The notes beneath the pieces are model-generated. The model ran no database searches. It was not told the DNA's origin and worked only from the letters and a program-made list of their open reading frames with translations. Below are positions 9,001 through 17,800 of a DNA stretch of 35,999 nt, in pieces. The translations under genes and the position numbers were made by a program. The DNA comes from Candidatus Poribacteria bacterium (GTDB lineage Bacteria; Poribacteria; WGA-4E; WGA-3G): NCBI GenBank assembly GCA_009841255.1, contig VXMD01000078.1, forward strand, positions 32,464-68,462, read 5' to 3'. Numbering within the stretch: the stretch's first letter is position 1; each line of letters begins with the position of its first letter.

Positions 9001-9622
9001 CGGTTATGGGAGCAAGAAGATCAAATATTGTGTTTTCCAGTTCTTTCAAGCAGTTGCTAAACTCTACAATGTCCGTGTTGCTATTGTGATGGGTAAAACG
9101 TTCAAAACTCTGCCATAAACGAAGTAACTGATTTCGTTTCCTTTCTTGAATCTCACTGTCCAATGAATTAGCCATCGGATCAATAGTTGCTACTGCCTGT
9201 TGTATTCGTTCTCCCCGAGTTGGCTGCTGGTTACGCTCAAAATAATCTACGACTTTTCTGAGAGTTTTATCCAAATGTGTATTAATTTCTTTATCTTTCC
9301 AGCCTTCAGGATAGCGTTTTTTGTCTTTTAAAATACGATCGTTTATACTACGTCGCATTCCCTTGAAATCAATTGTGCCTATTTGAATATCACTTTCTTG
9401 AACGACTTGCGTGAGTTTTTCGAGAAGTTCGCGTAGTGAGTGGGCTGCCTGGGCGATACGATCAGGGTTATAATGGTTATCCAACGCGTAGAGCGCGCCA
9501 AGGTACCAGTCGCTTAGTGGATATTCGTCTGTTTGCTTGTTTTGTAATGCTTCCAAAACATTCCGTTGTTGATCGGTTAGCACCATAGGTGTGGAAATGT
9601 TAGGACTCTCAAGTGATTGCAT
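6080..9622 (-). CDS. Large helical protein of unknown function (1180 aa), defence-island neighbour
   Basis: I do not recognise a characterised family. The sequence is rich in charged helices with many Trp residues and lacks a signal peptide, a membrane segment or a Walker A motif. Residues about 240-330 contain a recognisable block (SVFFFQQIAEITDVSWLPEL, then FPLWWPIRYLAKISSQVPDA) that I associate with large hypothetical proteins in other bacteria, suggesting a helical-repeat scaffold. The ATG at 9622 has GGAGAA seven bases upstream. It ends in TGA followed one codon later by another TGA. It lies between a GIY-YIG gene and an Rpn-like relic in the accessory island. It could be a sensor or scaffold in defence, but that is inference from position only. 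Confidence 0.85.
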   Translation of the reverse strand: MQSLESPNISTPMVLTDQQRNVLEALQNKQTDEYPLSDWYLGALYALDNHYNPDRIAQAAHSLRELLEKLTQVVQESDIQIGTIDFKGMRRSINDRILKDKKRYPEGWKDKEINTHLDKTLRKVVDYFERNQQPTRGERIQQAVATIDPMANSLDSEIQERKRNQLLRLWQSFERFTHHNSNTDIVEFSNCLKELENTIFDLLAPITAQDQEEIQTILRSPDRSENDVERMFSLIERRGANSVFFFQQIAEITDVSWLPELEKRDYFKHPSSVEPIGDGQVIFPLWWPIRYLAKISSQVPDAAIEIVLQLPKIDNPRVYDGVLDIALQLHGEQSAKLKPKILEPIGMEYPSRTYRYADLLAHWTKENQISDALELSKILVAFVPDPRLKEKQKRRKENPMSWGTLLHPSARFNHWEYSEIMTKGVCPLAQMDPCEVARLLIYATSNMLSLRIHQDEFDKAQDFSNIWFARLHIPEKDYGNPDETLVHTLTFACEKVFEKSHDAITDLDKLLRKQKWKIFKRLRQHLYSQYPNESTKPWIRELILERKDYHQSEHSYEFQQMIRQACDHFKETLLTKEERTRIFDAIRSGPPKDDFREWLGEKFTEELFQKRQHYFHRQQLTPFASVLFDEYKTYFQELESKADDRISDENYPPFGVKVGAVSNRSPYLLEDLANLTDEQLLARINEWETEDEIAEHDSFVKINIEALANTFQTLFKESIIPDTNRLRFWMENGERIERPIYVRMMIYAMQAHVKEKNFNQLNEWLTFYEWVLSHPDREHNADYKLGDESRENPQWSNSRRAVGDFIGVCFEKEVDVPIVAREQLAKLLETICTQHDRRLDENHLKVMNQYDPLTEGINNTRSRALENLITFGFWLRDHDSDPNIPEVTTILEKRFSPETNYPLTLPEYAILGKNYPWICSLNETWAIEHKSDFFPQSKLPEWAAAFSSFVLGNGASKPIFKILKDDFNFALQHLRDIKNRNQGGREPITVLGERLFHYYLLDMFPLEGQESLLERFYQQTGKKHWANLFNYIGHRLWNTGKDLNQNTEDRARKFCDWRLRFEEPTELRYFTTWLQAECLSTEWRLKTYSKVLDICKVEDWGIHVKTLCEMLPNHTEMVVECFFKLTEGTKKDNIYIQKEVANAILKAGRESKDESVRSKTKLIRENLLNSGRFVLPDLED

Positions 9623-10046
9623 TACAATTCTCCATAGTTCGGTAATATTGCCCTAATTCCTTTTGTAAACATAACATATTTTAAGGGTATCATGCATCAG
9701 ACCGAGAGTCAAGTGAATATTCGGTTTTTAGTCGATCCGCTTACGTTTTATTTTTGGACTTATGTTCGTTGTCTAGCTAAATAGATATGTAGTGCCTTCG
9801 GAGATCGCTCCTATAAGTGTTATTCATGGTCAGTGGACGGTGACTGGGAATAGGTACAGGACGTATAGAATGAAAAGAAAAGGCGGAATTGGAAAACCTC
9901 ACTAACAGAGGAGGAATAAGGCCCCGGAAATTCACCCAACATTGCTTATCGGATCGAAGTTGGGAAGAATTGTGTGTAGGCTCTTCAAGAACTCTCGCGA
10001 GCGAAGAATCTTTGAGATAACAATGGTACAGTTGGGAAAAGGCGTG
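9623..10046. other. Intergenic region without a supported gene
   Basis: This 424-base stretch has no convincing coding frame. It contains a half-hairpin remnant of the stem-loop family (GGAGATCGCTCCTA near 9798-9812) and a weak promoter-like TTGACT with TACCCT 17 bases later on the minus strand, about 60 bases upstream of the 9622 start. Otherwise I see nothing recognisable. Confidence 0.4.
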
Positions 10047-10424
10047 TTAAGATTTGTCAGGGTTCATTTTCAGGTTGGTCTTGGGCTTCCACTCACGGAT
10101 GAGTTCGGTTTCTAAAAATACTGTCTCCTCCGCGTTCTCTGTGAATTCTACAGAAAATTGGACGATTGACCTGAACATTCGGAGTTGTGAGTGGAGTCCG
10201 TCATTTTGTGCGTTTGAATAGTGCTGCAACAATCGCCTTCGCACGCAAGTTGTGGATTCACCAACGTAGAGGCACTCGTTCCGTCCCTGGGTGCCGGTTT
10301 TCCGCCATAACACGTATACCCCGCTGCGTCCGGTCGGTAATTGCTGGATATCTTCGCGCGTGAAGGGACGGAGGTTGCGCTTGAGTTGATATTGGAGGAC
10401 GTAGAGGGTAACAGGGTCGGACAT
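10047..10424 (-). CDS. GIY-YIG nuclease family protein
   Basis: A 125-residue single-domain protein with the GIY-YIG fold. The two signature strands are GVY (residues 35-37) and LYVG (52-55), followed by the catalytic-helix Arg cluster (CVRRRLLQH, 61-68), a conserved Glu near 105-107 (FLETELIREWKPKTN) and a final Asn. Small stand-alone members of this family are nucleases of varied roles, from mobile elements to repair; the specific role is not readable. It follows the coiled-coil gene at 10539 and may share its transcript, though a hairpin repeat lies between. The start at 10424 has only a weak ribosome site. Ends in TAA. Confidence 0.8.
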   Translation of the reverse strand: MSDPVTLYVLQYQLKRNLRPFTREDIQQLPTGRSGVYVLWRKTGTQGRNECLYVGESTTCVRRRLLQHYSNAQNDGLHSQLRMFRSIVQFSVEFTENAEETVFLETELIREWKPKTNLKMNPDKS

Positions 10425-10471
10425 AGGATGTTTTCCATTGTCTGAATGGGATGAAGTAATCCAAGAAAGAC

Positions 10472-10495
10472 GGGCGAGGAGACCTCGCCCCTACG
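10472..10495. repeat. Stem-loop repeat, GGGCGAGG/CCTCGCCC
   Basis: A perfect 8-bp stem with an AGA loop, followed by CTACG. It belongs to a family of intergenic hairpins whose stems differ in sequence but keep the loop and the CTAC tail (also near 11026, 20135, 20183, 20285, 24335 and 28870). Confidence 0.75.
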
Positions 10496-10538
10496 AAGTC
10501 TCTCTATTCCCTTGCTTGGGTGGGCAAAAGGAGCAGCG

Positions 10539-11000
10539 TTAGGGACTGACAATCTGCCGTTGCTTGAGTGTTTCGATTTCCTGTGTGAGCGTTTCAATCT
10601 GTTTTTCGAGAGTGTCCTCTTTTCTGCTTCGCTTGTGTGCTAAGATGCCCCACACGGTCGCGCCTATCGCCAGAATCGCCAACGGAATACCGATGCAGGC
10701 AATGATGATGTTGTTGAGTCTGTCAAAGTTTTTTTCGAGACCTTCGAAGCGTCTGTCGAGACTCTCAAAACGTTTGTCAAAGTTTTTTTCGAGGCTCTCG
10801 AAGCGTGCGTCAAAGTTTTTTTCGAGGCTCTCGAAGCGTGCGTTAACGTTTTTTTCGAAGGTGTCAATTTTTTCGTTTAGATTCCGGATATCCGTTTTCA
10901 TCACGGCAATATCGGTTTCAAGAGTGCTCGTAGCGGTTTCGGCGCGTAAGGGGGACGCGATTGTGCAGAAGAGTATTGAGAGGACAAGGATGGTTTTCAT
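10539..11000 (-). CDS. Exported coiled-coil protein with one membrane segment
   Basis: A 153-residue protein with a signal peptide (MKTILVLSILFCTIASPLRA, cleavage likely after residue 20). Residues 30-95 form a coiled coil built from 11-residue repeats of the type FESLEKNFDAR. A single hydrophobic segment (IIIACIGIPLAILAIGATVWGIL) follows, then a second charged coiled coil. The topology suggests a membrane-anchored protein with its long coiled coil outside the cytoplasm. The repeats are also tandem at DNA level: 33-bp units at 10725-10757, 10779-10811 and 10812-10844, so copy number may vary between strains. Function unknown. AGG lies about 11 bases upstream of the ATG. Confidence 0.75.
   Translation of the reverse strand: MKTILVLSILFCTIASPLRAETATSTLETDIAVMKTDIRNLNEKIDTFEKNVNARFESLEKNFDARFESLEKNFDKRFESLDRRFEGLEKNFDRLNNIIIACIGIPLAILAIGATVWGILAHKRSRKEDTLEKQIETLTQEIETLKQRQIVSP
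10725..10844. repeat. 33-bp coding tandem repeats
   Basis: Units beginning AAAGTTTTTTTCGAG and 33 bp long occur at 10725, 10779 and 10812, with a 21-bp variant between the first two. Each unit encodes one 11-residue hendecad of the coiled coil. The seven-T run in each unit is a likely slippage site. Confidence 0.85.
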
Positions 11001-11025
11001 GGGAATTACCTATACATTGCAGAGA

Positions 11026-11106
11026 GGCGAGGTTAGAAACCTTGCCAGCGGGCGCGCAGATTTTCTTTCCTGAGGACTCTCCATGTATTTTCAGATTTTG
11101 CTATAA
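11026..11106. repeat. 81-bp two-ended repeat, copy 1
   Basis: Begins with the hairpin GGCGAGGTT-AGA-AACCTTGCC and ends with CTCTCCATGTATTTTCAG...CTATA. The copy at 20183-20263 has the same length, the same ends and an unrelated middle. One G-T wobble pair occurs in this stem. Confidence 0.75.
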
Positions 11107-11136
11107 TTCAATTATACTACATTCTCACAGATTATG

Positions 11137-13926
11137 CTACAACATTAATTGCTCGGGTGATCCCATGGATTGCGAAATGTATTGCCACTGGGTTACGAGG
11201 TTGTTATAGTGTGCTGCGCTTTGGGCATCGCCGCGGGATTCATAGTAGGCGTATAGGAGACGTGCCAGACGTTTTGCGGATTCGTAGTCGTTCATGGAAC
11301 GGGCAACGGTAGTGCATCCAGAGACACCGCCGCTTCTTTCTACACCTGAGAGATGCCACACCATCCGCGAGCACCCCTCCCATGCCTTCATCTCTTCACT
11401 ATTTTCACGATCGGCGTATTCTTCGCCTCTCAGTAACCGAACCTGACCACGGCCTCTGAGCAATACTTTGTTGTGCATGGTGTTGATGTCCACATCTTTC
11501 GCTGTTGCTAACACCAGGGCATCGCCGAAATTGCCTTCCGTGTAGCCGTGCTGCTGGAGCCATGTTAAGCAAAACTGGCTCTCTGAATCCAATTCGCCGG
11601 TCTCTTTTTCATGGTAAGCCGTAATTTCCCTATTGATTTCCTTGAGTACCTCACGTATCGGCACAATCTCACCGCTGATTCGTGTTACCTTGTTATAACG
11701 GGAGTAGATCTCCATGCCCGGTCCGATGGCGGCTTGTGCAAGGTCTACAGGTCTAATGTTGGCGATGCGTGTGAGTTTGTCAAGTGCCGGGGGCATCTCC
11801 TTTTTCAGTTCTTGTAGGAAATCGTCGCGTACAATAATTGGCGCGTTCTCAGAACGCGGGCGACATACCAATACAATAGAAGATGCCAGTGCGTTTTTAT
11901 TTGTCTTAAGTGCTTTGGGTTGTTCTGTGCGCATCGGCCAAGTGCCAACGATTTGAAAACCTGCATTGACAATTGCTGTGAGCATTGTTTCCCATCCAGT
12001 AGAGGTTTTTCCATCCTGGTCTTCTTCTTGTTGTCTATAGGCGTAAAAGATGGAAGTAGGAAACTCGTTGGAGCAGTATTCGCGCAGTCGCAGTAGTGTC
12101 TTGCTCAGTAATTCTTCAAAGTGTCGCGTGGGATCTTCAAACCGCGGCGCGGCAACTATTTCTTCCTCCTTTGGGGTCATCATGCCTCCAAACAATTCTG
12201 GGTAGGTATCCCGTAGCATGGGCCTCAGCCAAACATAGAAAAAATCGGACAAATCGGCGTAGCCGATGTTGTCGTAGTAGGGCGGATCGGTAACGATAAC
12301 GGGGCTATGGGTAGCATGCAATGTGGCAACAGCATCTGCCTGATACACCTCTCCCATGTTTGCGGAAGTAGTCAAGTTTTCAATCACCTTTGCAATCCAT
12401 TCCACTTGTGCCATCCAATTCTGTGTTGTCTTAGAGAATGGATTTGTTTCGGCAAAACTCCAACTCATGTTAATTACTTGACGCGTAAAAATAGTCCTAA
12501 CTACCTCATCTGTATCTTGCCACCAAGCAAAGGAACATCCGCTCTCAGCCAACCTTCCAATAGCAAGAGACAGGTAGATACAAATTGCAGAGGCATAGTC
12601 GGAAGAAGCACCATCCTGCATCATTTGATTATGAGTTTCACCTAGGGCATCGCCAAAGAGCTTCAGGGCAGTTAACTGACGTTCGCTGAAAAGTTGATGC
12701 CATTGTGTGATTCCATACCCCTGGACCCTGAATCCCAAGGCTTGATGTGGCAGTTTACCCTTCGGTCGCCAAGGGGATTCGACAGACTGTGTTGCTTGAA
12801 TATCCTCATCCGTGGGCGGCAAGAACAGTTTTCTGCGATTACCCTCGGCGACCACTGTTGTCATTATTGTTTTCATTTTCCCTGCTTTCGCCCGTTCACG
12901 TACATAAGGCAATTTGACTGCACTGCCACAAGCGATGCAGGAAGTGCCGTTTTTGTTTACTGTACCGGTCTTCGGAACTCCTTCATCATTGGTTTGCACA
13001 ACCCATGAAATTGTGTTTGATTCTCTATTAACAACGGGTTTAACCCAATGCTCGTTGCCTTTCTTTTTCGATAGTTGAAACGTTTTTATCAGGGGCATCT
13101 GGAGACCGCAAGCAGGATTGGCACACGGCACCGAGCGTGCCCACAACCACGCCACCACGGTTGCAGAGGTGCCATCGGGAAGTTGCGCTTTCGGGTAGAG
13201 GTGCCCAATCCGCTTGTATGTCTCCTCGCGCATCCAAGCACCGTAGTAGCGGATATCATCTGCCAAGCCTGCAGTACCTTTCCATGGAACGCGCTGTTTC
13301 CTTCTGCCTGTGCCGGTGAATATTCCCATTGGATCTGCATCAGGGTTGACGGGTTTCTGGTTGTGGAACTTCGGGGGCAGTTCAATCATCGCTTTGTTGA
13401 GCAGGACGGGGAGCGGATTGAGATCGGAGGCGCGGGCGCGTAATCCTAAACGTTGTGCTTCAAGGGGGATGGAGCCGCCGCCACAAAACGGGTCGTAGAC
13501 AGCGGGGCAGTGGTCGCGGAGGTATTCAAGGATAGCTTTGGGATCGTTTTCAAATTTCATCCGAAAGTCAGTTAGATTTTCACCGTTATTGCGTGCAACA
13601 GAATATGCGATTTCATAGCGTGCCTCTGCCAAGAGGTTTTCGTCGTTGCAAGTTTTCCATATCACGAGTCGCTTCATGAGGTTGTGGAGTCGGGTGCGTT
13701 CTGCGTTCTGTTCGGGTTCGGTTGGGAATTCGTCTTTGCATTCGGAGGGATCGTCTACCATACTCGCGAAAATGACTGCCCGGCATGCTGCGAGAGGACG
13801 GCGTGCCCAATAGCGGTGGAGTGTGGATGGGTGACCATGTGTGAGGGAAGCGTCTTTTGCGGACTCTACGTTGATGGCTTGGAGAGGGATGTTAACCTCG
13901 ATGAGTTTTTTTCGGTAATTGGGCAT
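11137..13926 (-). CDS. DUF1156 DNA methyltransferase
   Basis: A 929-residue predicted adenine-specific DNA methyltransferase. The N-terminal DUF1156 block is clear (KKLIEVNIPLQAIN, then HPSTLHRYWARRPLAACRAV). The AdoMet site is DPFCGGGS at 145-152 and the catalytic motif IV is DPPYYDN at 547-553; motif I precedes motif IV. Two Cys pairs (C268/C273 and C330/C333) probably form an inserted zinc ribbon. DUF1156 enzymes occur with DUF499 ATPases, and usually a helicase, in predicted phage-defence clusters. Here the ATPase is upstream at 14839, with an Rpn-like relic between. The preceding frame ends TGA-CGT-ATG, so the start is three bases after, and in frame with, the relic's stop. Ends in TAG. 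Confidence 0.92.
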   Translation of the reverse strand: MPNYRKKLIEVNIPLQAINVESAKDASLTHGHPSTLHRYWARRPLAACRAVIFASMVDDPSECKDEFPTEPEQNAERTRLHNLMKRLVIWKTCNDENLLAEARYEIAYSVARNNGENLTDFRMKFENDPKAILEYLRDHCPAVYDPFCGGGSIPLEAQRLGLRARASDLNPLPVLLNKAMIELPPKFHNQKPVNPDADPMGIFTGTGRRKQRVPWKGTAGLADDIRYYGAWMREETYKRIGHLYPKAQLPDGTSATVVAWLWARSVPCANPACGLQMPLIKTFQLSKKKGNEHWVKPVVNRESNTISWVVQTNDEGVPKTGTVNKNGTSCIACGSAVKLPYVRERAKAGKMKTIMTTVVAEGNRRKLFLPPTDEDIQATQSVESPWRPKGKLPHQALGFRVQGYGITQWHQLFSERQLTALKLFGDALGETHNQMMQDGASSDYASAICIYLSLAIGRLAESGCSFAWWQDTDEVVRTIFTRQVINMSWSFAETNPFSKTTQNWMAQVEWIAKVIENLTTSANMGEVYQADAVATLHATHSPVIVTDPPYYDNIGYADLSDFFYVWLRPMLRDTYPELFGGMMTPKEEEIVAAPRFEDPTRHFEELLSKTLLRLREYCSNEFPTSIFYAYRQQEEDQDGKTSTGWETMLTAIVNAGFQIVGTWPMRTEQPKALKTNKNALASSIVLVCRPRSENAPIIVRDDFLQELKKEMPPALDKLTRIANIRPVDLAQAAIGPGMEIYSRYNKVTRISGEIVPIREVLKEINREITAYHEKETGELDSESQFCLTWLQQHGYTEGNFGDALVLATAKDVDINTMHNKVLLRGRGQVRLLRGEEYADRENSEEMKAWEGCSRMVWHLSGVERSGGVSGCTTVARSMNDYESAKRLARLLYAYYESRGDAQSAAHYNNLVTQWQYISQSMGSPEQLML

Positions 13927-13929
13927 ACG

Positions 13930-14142
13930 TCAGTCAATTAGTTTTTGTGCGAAATTTTCGATACTCGGCACTCGAGCTGCTGCGAGATGAAGTTCCTTAA
14001 GTCGTTCCAAATCATCAATGTTTTGGAGCATGGGTGTTAAGGCACGCACCGCTTCTGTGTGAAATTGCAGTTCAAGCAGAGCGATGATGTGCTCGATAGT
14101 ATTCTCTCTCAGCATGAGTTGGTAAAATTTAGATTCTTGCAT
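13930..14142 (-). pseudogene. Duplicated C-terminal module (B') of Rpn-like locus 2
   Basis: A 70-residue frame from MQESKFYQ to FAQKLID. It is the same at 66 of 70 positions as the C-terminal module A of locus 1 (within 4744-5595), but is clearly different from the module just upstream at 14162. Its TGA stop is followed by CGT and then the methyltransferase ATG, all in one frame. It may act as a short leader for the methyltransferase or be a relic. Confidence 0.65.
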
Positions 14143-14161
14143 GAGTTCCTATTGCATGCTT

Positions 14162-14681
14162 CTATTCGTGTAACATCTGTGCAAAGGCTTCAAGGCTTTG
14201 CATATCGGGTACTGCGACTAACAATTGTTTGAGGCGTTCCAAATCATTAATATTCTGGAGTGCAGGTGTTAAGGCACTCACCTCCTCTGTATGGAACCGC
14301 TTTTTAAGCAAAGCCAGAGTATTTTCGATGGTAGTTTGTCTGGCAGCTCTTTCCATTTGGCGTTGGTAGGTTTTAGATTCTTGCATAAGTTCCTCCGGTA
14401 TGAGTCGGTCTAACAATTCAGCGTTATAGACGATCCCACCAAAGACAGAGATTCGGTTTGCGAGTGCTGTCGCGGAGTTGCAATTCGACGTGTAGGATTG
14501 CAACTTGATTGTTGACGCGGACGCGTTTTACAATGTCGGTCTGCCGAGAAATAACCGTCTGTTGTCCGGTGTCAAGGTCTGCGATGACTTCGACATTTTC
14601 CTGACCGAGTACGAATCTGGAGAGGTCGAGGGCGTGGTCTGTCCATAAACTTTTTCCGATGTTGTCGTAGTCTTGTGCCAT
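14162..14681 (-). pseudogene. Rpn-type nuclease-like gene with an internal deletion and frameshift
   Basis: The N-terminal part starts at ATG 14681 (MAQDYDNIGKSLW) and runs in frame to STRKP, then continues out of frame to a stop near 14424. The C-terminal part (ISVFGGIVYNAELLDRLIPEEL, then the MQESK module) is in another frame up to TAG 14162. Compared with the homologue at 4744-5595, about 345 bases between STRKP and the SLFGSIVY segment are missing, and the join shifts the frame. The nuclease core is therefore incomplete. It sits between the DUF499 ATPase and the DUF1156 methyltransferase, as if inserted into their operon. Confidence 0.65.
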
Positions 14682-14687
14682 GGTTGT

Positions 14688-14717
14688 ATTATACCGTGAA
14701 GCGGTGGAAAATGTCAA
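14688..14717 (-). promoter_or_regulatory. Strong promoter abutting the Rpn-like locus 2 start
   Basis: On the minus strand TTGACA (14717-14712), an 18-base spacer and a perfect TATAAT (14693-14688) are followed by only six bases before ATG 14681. Transcription would begin at or next to the start codon, giving a leaderless message. This promoter could also drive the downstream methyltransferase. Confidence 0.7.
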
Positions 14718-14838
14718 GCGGATTTGAAATGGCACAGGCTCACAAGTCTATGCTACGAAGCGACCCAAACTAAAAGTTTGTGCTACAAAGAGGATGCACA
14801 GGAGACTCATAGCCTTATGCTACAAAAACTATAGACTT

Positions 14839-17800
14839 TTAGTTGCTCTCGAATTCGGCGTTGAGGTGTTCGCTGTTTTGCTTTACGGCGCGGGTGGTGT
14901 TTTCGGAAAAGCCGTCCGATTTATTGGCAGTAACGGTAATTTCGATTTTCACATTTCCGCCATCGGCTTGGAGGGTGCGAGCGATTTCGTCCTGTAAGGT
15001 TTCTATTTCGTCCATGAAGGGCAATTCTAACTGCAAGGCTTTGGTAACAACGACATGGGTAGGTCCCTGTGATGGTGGCGGTTCGACGACAATATCGGTT
15101 GAGTCGTCTGTCGCTTGTTTTTTTGTGGTTGAGGCTGATTCGGAGGGGTCCGGTTTGTGCTCTTTTTCTTTTTCCTCTTTGATCAGTTTTGCCATCTCAG
15201 GGTTTATGAGGACGGCTGTGCTACCTTCAGCCACTCGGAGCCCACCAATCTGTTCTTCAAAACGGAAGTTGCGATAGTCGTTCCCCTCATAAGCACTGGC
15301 GTATCCGAAGGTGCCTGCTGTGATTCCTTCTCTAATGCACGTTGCTAAAACACTTCGGTCTCGCAGCCGTGGCATATAGACGTTTTGTGCCATGAGTTCC
15401 CAGAGCGTATCCAAGCCGATGTGCTCTTGATAGGTATCGCTGCTCCAGATGTATTGCTGCAATTGTGTCGAGAAGATTTCAGGCGCTATTTTTGTGATGA
15501 TTGCGTCGTCTTCAACAAATTTGTCGCGGAGCCGACTGATGATTCTACGATCATCAACTTTTGCATCAGCGATAGAGAAGTCGTAGGTGTTCTTCTGCGG
15601 GTCTGCTTGCGTGGGAGCGAGTGTCCATCGGTATGCCTTGAAGATCGCCGTTGTTACCGCATCCTCAGCGGATTCGAGGTTTTCCGTGGTTTGGTCTAAC
15701 CTTGCTCCTTGAAGCGTGGTGAGAGCACTGTTTAGAACATCCCCGTTCATGATAGAGTTCCACGCGAGGTACTTTTTAACAAGATTTATGAGGTCTCGGA
15801 TAGCGTCTCGCCGTGGGGCAATGAAGAGCAGTGTGTTCCTGAAGGTGCGCTGTCGATCATCCTCCGCGCTGTATGTAAGGATGTGGCGTGCTGTATCACT
15901 GGCTATATCCGTCTCCTTTTCGCGGCTCGGAAGGGAGGCCTGGGGATGGAGGATAACGTATTGAATCGTTTCGGAATCTTTGACGGTACTTGGCGAGATT
16001 GGACAAACCTGCACACTCGGATCGCGTCCGATGGCTCTTTCCAACCGTGAAACGATCTCAGCATAGATATCTGTGTCGGTATATTCCGCAGCGCGATCTA
16101 TAGCGACCTTGTTGAGGTTCTCCTGGGTGTGGAAGTAATATCTATCGTCAAGATTATAGAGGAAGTAGAGGTTGCCACTCATTCTGCTGAGGGCATCATT
16201 GTAAACGGCGACCCCTTGTCCGGGTTCAACAACCCCGAGGTGAATTTGACGATTCGTGATGCCTTTGACCGCGCCCCCTGTGGCACTTCCAAGGAAGATG
16301 GTGCGTGCGGTTCTGCGTGCTGCGTTGCCTATCTCAATGAAACTTTGAGAGCTCCTATCGATCTGTTCAGTGCGGGAACCGTGGCTGTCTATCTCTTGGA
16401 CAATGGGATCCCAATGTCCACCGGATCTTGCGAGCAGTCTCGTGAATTCATCGGCGAGTGCCGGATCATCAAGTGTAAGGTTCGCGGGCATTATCAGCAG
16501 AGAGGGGTCCTGTTCTTGGTAGAGTCGGGAGATACAGGTTGCCATCATCCGCAGCACGCCGCGGGTGCGTTGAAATCCAGGAATTACTGCCCAGTCTTGG
16601 GAAAGCCTGTCAAATACCTCCGGGTGTATCGGGTAGCAGTCTTTCATACGCTGTAAGTAGCGTTGATCATTGACACCTTCGGGGTATTCGTTGCGCGAGT
16701 TCTGGTACATCCTTCTAAACGCTTCACAAGTTAGGTCTCGCTCTGTCTCATCAATTACACTCCCGAACAATCGCCTCCGCACAACCTCATAAGCGTTGTC
16801 CATTTCTAAAGGTATTGAGACAGCGTCAACTCTTTCAAGGATAGATTCGAGTGCTTCAAGGACACTTAACCCGCCTTCTCCGCCTGCGTGCGTTTGTCCT
16901 TCTGGTAAGGTAGCGATGAGCGTAACGTTTTCAGATCTCTTGACGGACTCCGTAACGGCTTGAAAGAAGGTGTAGATACTTTCTCGTGTGACACCTTGGA
17001 CGTTGCGGACGTAAGCAACAAGTTCATCTATTAAGATGACAGAGGGCCCGACGTATTCAAAGAGGGCGTCCAATTGATTTCCGCCGGGGGCTGTGCCTTC
17101 GCGTGCGGCTTTTCTGATAAGATTATACCCATCTTGCCCACCGAGTTGATCCGCCATCATGCCCCAAAGGGTATTGAGCGGGTCTCCCTGTTTGGTCTCG
17201 TCTGCATCGGTGGTGGAGAGGTAGGTGCCGACGAGGACAGAAATGTTAGTATTAAGGGGTGTATCGGTATCCCATTCTGCTTCCGCCAGGATGTCCTCTA
17301 TTTCTTTCCGCAGTCGCGCATATGGACCGTCTGCTGGAAGTTCTCTCAGGATGTTAATTCCAGTAACAAGGTGATAAAGAGCGATGAGGCTATGGGTTTT
17401 GCCACCTCCGAAACCTGTTTTGAGTTGGATAACTGGGTTACCGCCTTTGCCACCAAGTCTTCTGAGCGTATTTACCAACAATTCTCGGAGTCCGGGGGTG
17501 ATGTAGGTCTGATTGAAGAAGATTTCGGTTTCGCCGTATTCTGGTGTTTTTGCTTTTCCTTCAAAAACCTCTTGGAGGTCGGCGGCGAATTCGGATTTTC
17601 GAAAGGTGCCTTCGATAACATCTGTGTTGGGGCGTATGACATCACGCCATGATTTGAGGTCGGATGCCTTTCTACGCGGTAGTTTCGGTTTCGGGTCTAC
17701 AGTTGGTGCCGCGCGGGTGAGTAATGTGTCGCGAATGGCTTCAACTTCTCGCTTCTGGTCGGGGGCATTGATTTGCCCAAGTACATCTGCAATGTCGTGG

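Noticed and set aside
10564-11073. 169-residue plus-strand frame over the coiled-coil gene
   Set aside because: It is the antisense shadow of the 33-bp coding repeats; the minus frame has a signal peptide and hendecads.
17074-17652. 192-residue plus-strand frame inside the DUF499 gene
   Set aside because: Antisense shadow of a gene with clear Walker motifs.
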